A DNA stretch of 64,000 nucleotides from Ampullaceana balthica (taxonomy: Eukaryota; Mollusca; Gastropoda; Lymnaeidae). The notes beneath the pieces are model-generated. The model had not been told where the DNA came from, made no database searches, and saw only the letters and a program-made list of their open reading frames with translations. Location: the NCBI GenBank assembly GCA_944989445.1, contig CALYLW010000499.1:915838-979837 (forward strand), read 5' to 3'. Below are positions 45,607-55,938 of the stretch, piece by piece. Every line of letters starts with the position of its first letter. The stretch's first letter is position 1. Made by a program: the position numbers and the translations under genes.

Positions 45607-45722
45607 GCAGTCTGGATACCTTGTCCAGTCTGGATACATTGTCCAGTGTGGATACATTGTCCAGTGTGGATACATTGTCCAGTGTGGATACATTGTCCAG
45701 TGTGGATACATTGTCCAGAGTG
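45607..45722. repeat. 18-bp minisatellite, ~6 copies
   Basis: GTGTGGATACATTGTCCA is repeated. The period is divisible by three, so the overlapping 62- and 129-codon frames are repeat translations. Confidence 0.92.
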
Positions 45723-46384
45723 TTCTCAAACTATGAACTCAACATCAGCACAAAGAAGACAAAAGTTCAGCACGAGCAGGTCCAAAACAAGCCCTGCATT
45801 CATTCTTGATTTGAATATTTCTTCAACATGTGTATATTACACGTGTCCTCAATGTTTGCTATTCTTTAATCTTTTGTCTATTTAATGCTATTGTTTAGCG
45901 GTAGTGATTGTCTTTTTATTAAATGTGCATACATTTCTTTGGTTGTTTTTTTTTCATTATCGCTTCATTGCAGTGTATTGCTTGGAAGCATACTGTGTAG
46001 AATTATGATTGTTTTCTTTTTATGTAATGTGCAGTGCTATTCTCCATTGCTATTAAATTTACAAATCTGGTTCCTTATTAATAATGTTTTAATGTATTTC
46101 ATGATTCCTTTCTAGTGTTCTGTCCTATAATTTCTATAATGAGAGATATTCCCCCCATTTTACTTAGTAATTGTTAATGTTCTTTGTTTAATATTGTGTT
46201 TTGTTCCTAAGAATATGTATTTAGTTTGTGTGTGAGTTGATTTCTTTTAAATTTGAAGAGAATGCTCCTATATTCTCCCTGTGCATATTCTTTTGAGGAT
46301 GTAAATGACCTTGTAAATTGAATGAAAATATACCCGGTTAGGAGAATCATTTCACTTAAAAGCGTAATTTGTATTTATATCCAC
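45723..46384. other. Gene-free AT-rich stretch
   Basis: T-rich on the + strand, with no recognisable protein or RNA. The 76-codon frame at 45885 is hydrophobic because of its T-rich sequence and has no known domain. Confidence 0.4.
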
Positions 46385-46870
46385 TTTTTTGTTGGTGCGT
46401 TTGGTTGGGGACGGAATTGCGTGTATGCTTTGGGTTGTGTGTTTTTCTTTAATGGGGCTTTGTATGTGTGAGGGGCGGAGGTTGAGTGGTGTATTTTTTT
46501 TGTCTTGGTTTTGGGTTTGTTAGGTGGGGTTGTAGGGGGAGTGTGGGGGGGTTTTTTAATTGATTGTGGGTATTTGGTAAGGGGAGGGGGGTCCTGGGTT
46601 TATTGGGATTGGGAGCAGGTGTGGGGATGTGGGTTTTTGATTGTGTTTGAGGGGGTTGGATCTTCGCTTTGTGGGGAATGTGAGTATACAAGGGGGATGT
46701 GAGAGGGGGTTTGGGTGGGGGGTGTGGTGTTTAATATGGTTTGGATTCGGTGGGTGGGTTGATTTGGGCGAGAATGGTATTTTGTTGTGGGGGATTGTAC
46801 AATTGGGGTGACTAAGGTCGCGGGTGGGTGTGGGGCGGGTGGGTTGATAGTTTTTTTGTATATTCTTTGT
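46385..46870. other. Strand-asymmetric GT-rich tract
   Basis: For nearly 500 bp the + strand is almost all G and T, with many runs such as GGGTGGGGGGTGTGG and GGGGAGGGGGG. The minus strand is correspondingly A/C-rich, which gives Pro/Thr-rich frames of 80-108 codons without known domains. It is not a simple tandem repeat. Bases 46871-47174 show nothing recognisable. Confidence 0.6.
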
Positions 46871-47174
46871 TCTTGAACGTTTTCATAAGGAGAGTTATTG
46901 GGCAGTACTCGAGTTGGGGCGTACATAGTCGGACATTCGCCCAGCGCAATAACGGTTCAAATATATAAAGTACAAATTCAAGAAATATACAGTTACTGTA
47001 GATAATTCAATAAAAGTTTCCATTTGACCACAGTGGTAACTTTATTAGGCTAAATGTTATGACAGTAACAATTAATTAAAGGAAAGTAGAATGCCTTCAT
47101 GCATTAAAATGAAAATAAATTGTTTCCATTTACTCGTCTTTTATGCTGACTGATGTGTATGTTTACAACAATAA

Positions 47175-50100
47175 TATATAACCGGTCAACTATAAACAAC
47201 AATATTATATAACACTTGTCGTGTAACCCTTGAGTCTAGTGACCAGTCTATCACCGGTCAACTATAAACAACAATAATATATAACACTTGTCGTGTAACC
47301 CTTTAGTCTAGTGACCAGTCTATCACCGGTCAACTATAAACAACAATATTATATAACACTTGTCGTATAACCCTTGAGTCTAGTGACCAGTCTATCACCG
47401 GTCAACTATAAACAACAATAATATATAACACTTGTCGTGTAACCCTTGAGTCTAGTGACCAGTCTATCACCGGTCAACTATAAACAACAATAATATATAA
47501 CACTTGTCGTATAACCCTTGAGTCTAGTGACCATCTATCACCGGTCAACTATAAACAACAATAATATATAACACTAGTCGTGTAACCCTTGAGTCTAGTG
47601 ACCAGTCTATCGCCCGTCAACTATAAACAACAATAATATATAACACTTGTCGTGTAACCCTTGAGTCTAGTGACCAGTCTATCACCGGTCAACTATAAAC
47701 AACAATAATATATAACACTTGTCGTGTAACCCTTTAGTCTAGTGACCAGTCTATCGCCGGTCAACTATAAACAACAATAATATATAACACTTGTCGTATA
47801 ACCCTTGAGTCTAGTGACCAGTCTATCACCGGTCAACTATAAACAACAATAATATATAACACTTGTTGTGTAACCCTTGAGTCTAGTGACCAGTCTATCA
47901 CCGGTAAACTATAAAGAACAATAATATATAACACTTGTCCTATAACCCTTGAGTCTAGTGACCAGTCTATCGGCGGTCAACTATAAAAAACAATAATATA
48001 TAACACTTGTCCTGTAACCCTTGAGTCAAGTGACCAGGCTATCGCCGGACAACTATAAACAACAATAATATATAACACTTGTCGTGTAACCCTTGAGTCT
48101 AGTGACCAGTCTATCACCGGTCAATTATAAACAACAATAATATATAACACTTGTCGTATAACCCTTGAGTCTAGTGACCAGTCTATCTCCGGTCAACTAT
48201 AAACAACAATAATATATAACACTTGTCGTGTAACCCTTGAGTCTAATGACTAGTCTATCACTGGTCAACTATAAACAAAAATAATATATAACACTTGTCG
48301 TGTAACCCTTGAGTCTAGTGACCAGTCTATCACCGGTCAACTATAAACAACAATAATATTTAACACTTGTCGTGTAACCTTTGAGTCTAGTGACCAGTCT
48401 ATCACCGGTCAACTATAAACAACAATAATATATAACACTTGTCCTGTAACCCTTGAGTCAAGTGACCAGGCTATCGCCGGACAACTATAAACAACAATAA
48501 TATATAACACTTGTCGTATAACCCTTGAGTCTAGTGACCAGTCTATCACCGGTCAACTATAAACAACAATAATATATAACACTTGTCGTGTAACCCTTGA
48601 GTCTAGTGACCAGTCTATCGCCGGTCAACTATAAATTACAATAATATATAACACTTGTCGTGTAACCCTTGAGTCTAGTGACCAGTCTATCACCGGACAA
48701 CTATAAACAACAATAATATATATCACTTGTCGTATAACGCTTGAGTCTAGTGACCAGTCTATCACCGGTCAACTATAAACAACAATAATATATAACACTT
48801 GTCGTGTAACCCTTGAGTCTAGTGACCAGTCTATCGCCGGTCAACTATAAACAACAATAATATATAACACTTGTCGTGTAACCCTTGAGTCTAGTGACCA
48901 GTCTATCACCGGTCAACTATAAACAACAATAATATATAACACTTGTCGTGTAACCCTTGAGTCTAGTGACCAGTCTATCACCGGTCAATTATAAACAACA
49001 ATAATATATAACACTTGTCGTATAACCCTTGAGTCTAGTGACCAGTCTATCTCCGGTCAACTATAAACAACAATAATATATAACACTTGTCGTGTAACCC
49101 TTGAGTCTAATGACTAGTCTATCACTGGTCAACTATAAACAAAAATAATATATAACACTTGTCGTGTAACCCTTGAGTCTAGTGACCAGTCTATCACCGG
49201 TCAACTATAAACAACAATAATATTTAACACTTGTCGTGTAACCCTTGAGTCTAGTGACCAGTCTATCACCGGTCAACTATAAACAACAATAATATATAAC
49301 ACTTGTCGTGTAACCCTTGAGTCTAATGACTAGTCTATCACTGGTCAACTATAAACAAAAATAATATATAACACTTGTCGTGTAACCCTTGAGTCTAGTG
49401 ACCAGTCTATCACCGGTCAACTATAAACAACAATAATATTTAACACTTGTCGTGTAACCCTTGAGTCTAGTGACCAGTCTATCACCGGTCAACTATAAAC
49501 AACAATAATATATAACACTTGTCCTGTAACCCTTGAGTCAAGTGACCAGGCTATCGCCGGACAACTATAAACAACAATAATATATAACACTTGTCGTATA
49601 ACCCTTGAGTCTAGTGACCAGTCTATCACCGGTCAACTATAAACAATAATAATATATAACACTTGTCGTGTAACCCTTGAGTCTAGTGACCAGTCTATTA
49701 CCGGTCAACTATAAACAACAATAATATTTAACACTTGTCGCGTAACCCTTGAGTCTAGTGACCAGTCTATCACCGGTCAACTATAAACAACAATAATATA
49801 TAACACTTGTGTAACCTTGAGTCTAGTGACCAGTTTATCACCGGTCAACAACAAGCAACAATAATAATTAACACTTGTCGTGTAACCCTTGAGTCTAGTG
49901 ACCATTCTATCGTCGGTCAACTATAAACAACAATAATATATAACACTTGTCGTGTAACCCTTGAGTCTAGTGACCAGTCTATCACCGGTCAACTATAAAC
50001 AACAATAATATATAACACTTGTGTAACCTTGAGTCTAGTGACCAGTCTATCACCGGTCAAATATAAGCAACAATAATATATAACACTTGTCGTGTAACCC

Positions 50101-50640
50101 TTGAGTCTAGTGACCAGTCTATCGCCGGTCAATTATAAACAACAATAATATATAGCACTTGTCGTGTAACTCTTGAGTCTAGTGACCAGTCTATCGCCGG
50201 TCAACTATAAAAAACAAAAATATATAACATTGTCATGTAACCCTTGAGCCTAGTGACCAGTCTATCACCGGTCAACTATAAACAACAATAATATATAACA
50301 CTTGTCGTGTAACCCTTGAGTCTACTGACCAGTCTATCGCCGGTCAACTATAAACAACAATAATATATAACACTTGTCGTGTAACCCTTGAGTCTACTGA
50401 CCAGTCTATAGCCGGTCAACTATAAACAACAATAATATATAACACTTGTCGTGTAACCCTTGAGTCTAGTGACCAGTCTATCACCGGTCAACTATAAATA
50501 TCAATAATATATAACACTTGTCGTGTAACCCTTGAGTCTACTGACCAGTCTATCACCGGTCAACTATAAACAACAATAATATATAACACTTGTCGTGTAA
50601 CCCTTGAGTCTAGTGACCAGTCTATCACCAGTCAACTATA
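47175..50640. repeat. 72-bp satellite array, ~48 copies
   Basis: The unit is ATAACACTTGTCGTGTAACC, CTTGAGTCTAGTGACCAGTC, TATCACCGGTCAACTATAAA, CAACAATAATAT. Diagnostic variants recur at fixed spacing: 'taatgactagtctatcactgg' near 48243, 49107 and 49323 (about 12 and 3 units apart), and 'aagtgaccaggctatcgccgg' near 48027, 48467 and 49548 (about 6 and 15 units apart). This shows multi-unit duplication. A few units are shortened ('cacttgtgtaaccttg'). Confidence 0.97.
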
Positions 50641-51369
50641 ACCAAAATTGAATTTAATTTCATCACTGCGTTCTCAAATGTGAGATTAAGCTTAATTCTA
50701 ATTTGTATAATATAAAAAAATAAATAAAAACGATATGTAATAAAATTAAAATGACTTTTGTTTATGAAGTTGTTTCCTATTTGATGTGGGATTTGTTGTC
50801 AATGTCTATGTCAGTAGCATAAGCTTTACCCGCATTGACTGTCAGGGAAACAAAATTAAATGCTAGGAAATTAAATTGTGATCGGTTCCTTCTCGAATTA
50901 GCGACATATGGTTTTGTCTGGTAACTTAGCAGGTTTTGTTAGTGAATGTTTGAGCGACTTATGAGGTTTTGAAAGTGTTTCACAATTTTAATATAAATAT
51001 AGCGTAATTATTAGGTTTTAAAGGACCAAACCAGATAAAATAAGTACATTTTATAGTTTTTATAATGTGATAAATCCTACTCTAATGTATGCTATATGGC
51101 AAATTTGGATATAGATAAAATATATATTTATGTGTGTGTGTATGTATATATAGATGTATTTATATAATTAAAGGCATTAAATTTAACAATGGTTTTGTTT
51201 TATCTTGAGACAAATTTTACAATTTAAAAGAAATTACAAAACTGTGTATTAATTATTTAAAAGTAACAACAACAAAAAAATCAATTTAAATTTCAACGAA
51301 TTATTTCCCCTAGATACAAAGCGTTTTATACATATTTATAAATGTTGCCTCTTCGTCACGATACATCAT
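50641..51369. other. Gene-free AT-rich stretch
   Basis: Nothing recognised apart from a short (TG/TA)n tract near 51133. Confidence 0.4.
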
Positions 51370-52080
51370 ATCTATACTCTGTTAACATTTAAAACCAATA
51401 ATATGTTGACATTTAAAACTAATACTCTGTTAACATTTAAAACCACTACTCTGTTAACATTTAAAACCAATACTCTGTTAACATTTAAAACCAATACTCT
51501 GTTAACATTTAAAACCAATACTCTGTTGACATTTAAAATCAATACTATGTTATTAATTAAAACTAATACTCAGTTACCATTTAATACCAATACTCTGTTA
51601 ACATTTAAAACCAATACTCTGTTAACATTTAAAACCAATACTCTGTTAACATTTAAAACCAATACTCTGTTACCATTTAAAATACAAAATACACAAACAA
51701 ATTGTGCAATGAAAACAATAAATTTGAGCTTTATTTTTAGACTGATACGACAGTAAACGTTTCGGCTAATGCCTTCATCAGTACAACATAAAATACATTC
51801 TTACAATACTTACATAAGTAATAATAACATTCTTTAAAAATATTGTTTTTTAAAATATTTATGTTAAATAAAAAGAAAGGAAAAACAAAAACAAACATGG
51901 ACACAGGATATAGCAAAAAGGGGGAAGTATCCAAAGTTACAGTAAAAACCACAACGGGAACAAGATTATGCAGTTAAGTAAAATTATGAATTTGGTTAAT
52001 TCCATATGGAGCCAACGTACCAAATCTTTTTATGAGTCTATTTTCCATGTGGACTCTATCATGGAATTAGTGGAGTTGCT

Positions 52081-53241
52081 ATGGGAACGAAAATGGGACC
52101 AAGTTATGCATGCATATTTATGGGCCATTTGGAACACCTATGGAGTGAAAATTACAAAGGTATCTCTCCAGAGTACTACAGGAGATACATTGACGATTGC
52201 ATTGGAATTACAAAAATGAACATGCAACAATTGCAAAGTTTTATTGACTTCGTCGGTAACTTCCATTCTTCGATCAAATTTACTTCAACAATCCATAGAA
52301 GTGCTGTTAATTTTTTGGATATACAAATTAAATTGAAAGAAAATAAAATATCCACATCAATTTTTTACAAGTCTACAGACAGCCATAGTTTCCTTATGTA
52401 TTCATCGTCCCATCCTGAATCTTGTAAGAGCTCTATCCCATTTTCGCAACTATTGAGACTTAAACGACTCTGCAGTGATGAGGCAGACTTTTTGGAGAAA
52501 AGTAATGAAATGCTGGATTTTTTTCGAAGATGTTCATACCCGGAAACAGTTTTAATATCCGCTGTCAATCGAATTAAGGGCATGACCAGACAGGATACAT
52601 TTAAATCATCTGTTTCTGATCAATGTGATCGATCAAAATTTATTTTAACTTTTCATCCTCATAATTTTAAAGCTCGCCAGGTGATTCTCAAAAACCGACC
52701 AATCCTTATGGCTGACCCTCTAACTCAGCAGGTCTTCAAAAAACCTCCTCTTTTTGCTTTCCGGAGAGATAGAAGCCTCAGAGATATTCTTGTAAGAAGT
52801 CACCTTCCCACAATGAAAGCATATATTGGAACAAAAGGTTGCAACCGTAACCGTTGCAATACTTGTCCATATGTGATGGAAATTAACAACATTTCTTTCC
52901 CTCTTGAAAAATTCTTAATAAAAGATGGATTCACTTGCACAAGTCGCAACGTGATTTATGCAATTCTTTGCAAGAGGTGTAATAAAATTTACGTGGGTGA
53001 GACTGGTCGTCGTCTTGGAGATCGGTTTAGAGAACACCTGTATAATATAAATAAACAGGCTCAATGTCCTGTTTCTAAACATTTTAACAGTGTTGACCAT
53101 AACGGCATATCAGATATTGCAGTAACTGGTATTTTATATGCAAGCAATACCCATGATAGAGTCCACATGGAAAATAGACTCATAAAAAGATTTGGTACGT
53201 TGGCTCCATATGGAATTAACCAAATTCATAATTTTACTTAA
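52081..53241 (+). CDS. PLE reverse transcriptase (C-terminal half) plus GIY-YIG endonuclease, 386 aa
   Basis: This protein copies element RNA and nicks the target. The open frame starts inside the RT fingers/palm: in-frame text before the ATG reads ISGVA, then MGTKMGPSYA. The catalytic YIDD is at residues 36-39, and STDSHSFLMYSSSHPESCK near 98-116 is a PLE hallmark. The linker has a Cys-rich GCNRNRCNTC at 253-262. The endonuclease core runs RNVIYAILCKRCNKIYVGET (289-308), GRRLGDRFREH and HMENRLIKRFG, where E364 is the likely metal ligand. The frame has no stops and closes at FGTLAPYGINQIHNFT. Because the RT lacks its N-terminal motifs at the inverted junction, this copy cannot move itself, but the intact frame implies recent insertion. 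The 16.5-kb copy is an older relative. Confidence 0.92.
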   Translation: MGTKMGPSYACIFMGHLEHLWSENYKGISPEYYRRYIDDCIGITKMNMQQLQSFIDFVGNFHSSIKFTSTIHRSAVNFLDIQIKLKENKISTSIFYKSTDSHSFLMYSSSHPESCKSSIPFSQLLRLKRLCSDEADFLEKSNEMLDFFRRCSYPETVLISAVNRIKGMTRQDTFKSSVSDQCDRSKFILTFHPHNFKARQVILKNRPILMADPLTQQVFKKPPLFAFRRDRSLRDILVRSHLPTMKAYIGTKGCNRNRCNTCPYVMEINNISFPLEKFLIKDGFTCTSRNVIYAILCKRCNKIYVGETGRRLGDRFREHLYNINKQAQCPVSKHFNSVDHNGISDIAVTGILYASNTHDRVHMENRLIKRFGTLAPYGINQIHNFT

Positions 53242-53433
53242 CTGCATAATCTTGTTCCCGTTGTGGTTTTTACTGTAACTTTGGATACTTCCCCCTTTTT
53301 GCTATATCCTGTGTCCATGTTTGTTTTTGTTTTTCCTTTCTTTTTATTTAACATAAATATTTTAAAATACAATATTTTTTAAGAATGTTATTATTACTTA
53401 TGTAAGTATTGTAAGAATGTATTTTATGTTGTA

Positions 53434-53455
53434 CTGATGAAGGCATTAGCCGAAA
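53434..53455 (+). other. Hammerhead-like core in PLE 3' UTR (also inverted at 51757-51783)
   Basis: It has the same CTGATGA / GGC-ATTA-GCC / GAAAC arrangement as at 17172. Downstream 'ctgtcgta' offers a possible GTC cleavage site with a two-base stem III (AC/GU). Stem I pairing is not convincing. The inverted left flank carries the same motif on the minus strand. Confidence 0.35.
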
Positions 53456-53657
53456 CGTTTACTGTCGTATCAGTCTAAAAATAAAGCTCAAATTTATTGT
53501 TTTCATTGCACAATTTGTTTGTGTATTTTGTATTTTATTTAAAAGCTTTATTGCAGTCCCATTCTATATGATGTACCATTTAAAAGCAATACTCTGTTAC
53601 CATTTAAAACCAATACTCTGTTAACATTTAAAACCAATACTCTGTTAACATTTAAAA

Positions 53658-54642
53658 CTTTATTAAATGTTCAAGGACAACAGCACACTGTATTGAAGGT
53701 TAGGACACAATAATCGTCTGTGTAGTATAATAGTCAGAAACAAATAATATAACATAAGATGATATTTTAGAATAATTCATAGAAAAAATGTATACAAAAT
53801 TGTCTCTAAATTGTTTATAACATGTTAGTCAATCCAATATATAACAGTAAATGACGTCAACTTCTATCGTATACAACTATGTTTTGTAGTTTTAATATAT
53901 TTAATGTGACGCTGTACTTCCTATCATAGTGATCTTCTTTCTGTCTTTCACCCTCTTGTCAGTTACAATACACGTATTCTTTCTGTCACTAAGATACGCG
54001 CTAAAATAGTCGGTGAACGGTCCTCAATCTGTGTCATTATTTAATATAAATGACAACAAAGAGATGAAATGTTAGAGTCGATCAGTTGAATCGAGAACAA
54101 ATTGTCCATCAAAGAACAATAACCATTACAGAATAAGGGATGGATAGTTACTGTCAATATCATTTCCTATCAAAAGTGATAGTGTCAAAGATACATAATG
54201 TGAAGAAAAAAATGAGATGTTTATCTTTAACTCCATAGAGAAACTACTTGATGTCTATTTAACAGAATGTGTAAGTTTTAATTTGAATACATTTACTTTA
54301 TTCTATATAATTTTTTTGATTGTAAATAAAAGAAATGAATTTATTGGATTACAACTAGAACAAGTTGGTGAAGTAATGTCAAGGTCACATAATCACATAT
54401 AATAAAATTGATACCATTTTCTATAACTAATGTATGCATATATAATAAATGGAACAATTATACAAGTACTAAAATATTTTGATGGCTTTTGATGGATATA
54501 TCATCATGTCTTACACTTATAAATAGAAAATAATTATAATAAAACCTTTCATTTCTCATTTTTAAACTGGTGTAGATAATCTACAAATGTAAATTTAAAA
54601 AGTATGGAAAATAGAAATCGCTTACTTATTGCTTGTCAAATA

Positions 54643-54646
<4 letters not shown>
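53658..54646. other. Gene-free AT-rich stretch
   Basis: Bases 53655-53740 weakly resemble the dispersed repeat at 30270 and 60030. Otherwise nothing was recognised; the 61-codon frame at 54217 has no known domain. Confidence 0.35.

Positions 54647-54647
<1 letters not shown>

Positions 54648-54697
<50 letters not shown>
54648..54697. repeat. (TA)n microsatellite, ~50 bp
   Basis: An uninterrupted run of alternating T and A immediately before the GC-richer stretch at 54698. Confidence 0.97.
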
Positions 54698-54698
<1 letters not shown>

Positions 54699-54910
54699 GT
54701 CACGTGACTCTCGTGATGTGTACTCTTTGATCTCCTATCTGTACAGCCAGTTGCTAAGGGCCTCTGAGTAAGTCCACGTGTGAAAGCCGTTACGATTCCT
54801 CGGACAGGAGAGCTCTGAACTGAGTAGAGTGGACGGAAACACGTGGTATTTTCTAAATTTGTGAGCGCTAACTCTCCCTTGTCATTGACGTACGTCACGT
54901 GGTCAAGGGC
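54698..54910. promoter_or_regulatory. Cluster of four CACGTG E-boxes
   Basis: CACGTG occurs at 54701-54706, 54775-54780, 54840-54845 and 54896-54901 in a locally GC-richer 210 bp. This palindrome is bound by bHLH-type factors in animals. Four in 200 bp is far above chance in AT-rich DNA, but no gene is near, so a regulatory role is only a suggestion. The 90-codon minus frame across it ends in translated TA repeat. Confidence 0.3.
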
Positions 54911-55047
54911 ATCAACTTAAGTGTGGTAGCGTCTCTTTAACACATGGAGTATTTATTTGTTTGGTTACTTCCCTAAAGTTCTCTACTTGAATTTATATTT
55001 TGTTAAAAGACTGGAGTGACAGGAACGTTGATATTTTTTTGACATTA

Positions 55048-55155
55048 TAGTTTGATGGCTTATTTCTAACCACTATTCCCCACACCAACACTGTGAGAAA
55101 CTTTCATTAATTATTTAATGGCAAAAATCCAGATCTGAATCTTACTTATAACAGA
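55048..55155. repeat. Short dispersed repeat (matches 17333-17455)
   Basis: 'gatggcttatttct', 'ccactattccccacacc', 'aacactgtgagaaactttc' and 'atccagatctgaatctta' are shared in order. Its nature is unknown. Bases 54911-55047 show nothing else. Confidence 0.7.
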
Positions 55156-55164
55156 GGTTCCAAG

Positions 55165-55610
55165 AATGCTAGCAATTTATTGACATTGTTTCCCTAATTA
55201 GCCTAATTGTAGGGACTGAAGTCAAGTGCGTGCCACTTGGATATAATAAAAGCTGTTCATGTTGTTCCACAATGAAACTGCCAGATTTTTACTGTTCAAA
55301 ATATAACATTCACATTAACCAGACTGAATAAATTAATTTGAGAGTGTTCATATTTTTAAAATTAATAATGATTTTAAAAACCGACAATTTCTTTTAATGT
55401 TATTTTTCTATTCAATAATTATAATTTACGACGCTAAACATTTTGTAATACAAACGTTATTAATATTATGTGTTATAGAATTTAAATACCATTTCAATTA
55501 ATTTTGTTTTACATTACAATTTTCTTATTAAACTTGTTCATTTTTCTAATCACAATGTCATATTAAATACATCAGACTCAATGGTTTGTGGTGCGTCATT
55601 GATGTGAAAT
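55165..55610 (-). repeat. R1 copy k (minus)
   Basis: The palindromic end is at 55185-55242 ('cctaattgtagggac', 'caagtgcgtgccacttgg'). The other end, GGTTTGTGGTGCGTCATTGA, is at 55581-55600, about 390 bp away. Confidence 0.7.
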
Positions 55611-55938
55611 GAATTCATAGAGATATATAAAACAATGTCCCGCTTGTTGAAATGTTACTTAAAACACAATTGAAACGAATCATCGAAACAAAACGAAAAT
55701 AACCACACGGCTTGTAATCAACTTCATATAAATACGGAACGCATTTTTTGTAATGTGATTTAAAATTAATTGGAAATTTTTTATTTTATCTCTTATATAA
55801 TGCTGTTGTTTTTTGTAAATATATATTTTTAACGAAATACCAGTAGTGTACAATTAAACAATTGAACAATTTTGTTTTAGGCTACAATTTTCTTATTTAA
55901 CTATCTCATTTTTTCTAATCACAATGTCATATTAAATA

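Larger units (their letters stand above)
51679..53573 (+). mobile_element. Penelope-like element with 386-bp inverted flanks
   Basis: The left 386 bp (51679-52064) are the reverse complement of 53151-53536, i.e. the last part of the frame plus the 3' UTR. A 5'-truncated sense copy is joined at 52065. TACCATTTAAAA occurs at 51671-51682 and 53574-53585 and could be a 12-bp target duplication, but it is also the minisatellite unit. Inverted 3' fragments upstream of a truncated body are known for Penelope-type elements. Confidence 0.92.
51370..53657. repeat. 24-bp minisatellite split by a PLE
   Basis: CTCTGTTAACATTTAAAACC + AATA repeats about 13 times at 51370-51682 and about 3 times at 53574-53657. 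The intervening 51679-53573 is the PLE. The 117-codon frame at 51403 is the array in translation. Confidence 0.93.

Noticed and set aside
46449..46926. Pro/Thr-rich minus-strand frames of 80 and 108 aa
   Set aside because: They are a result of the GT-rich tract, with no domain, no partner exon and biased composition.
47175..50640. Possible CRISPR or telomeric array
   Set aside because: Uniform 72-bp tandem units without spacers and no TTAGGG-type motif. It is a satellite.
51968..52219. 83-aa frame across the PLE inverted junction
   Set aside because: It is out of phase with the RT frame and combines antisense 3'-UTR/coding sequence with shifted RT sequence.
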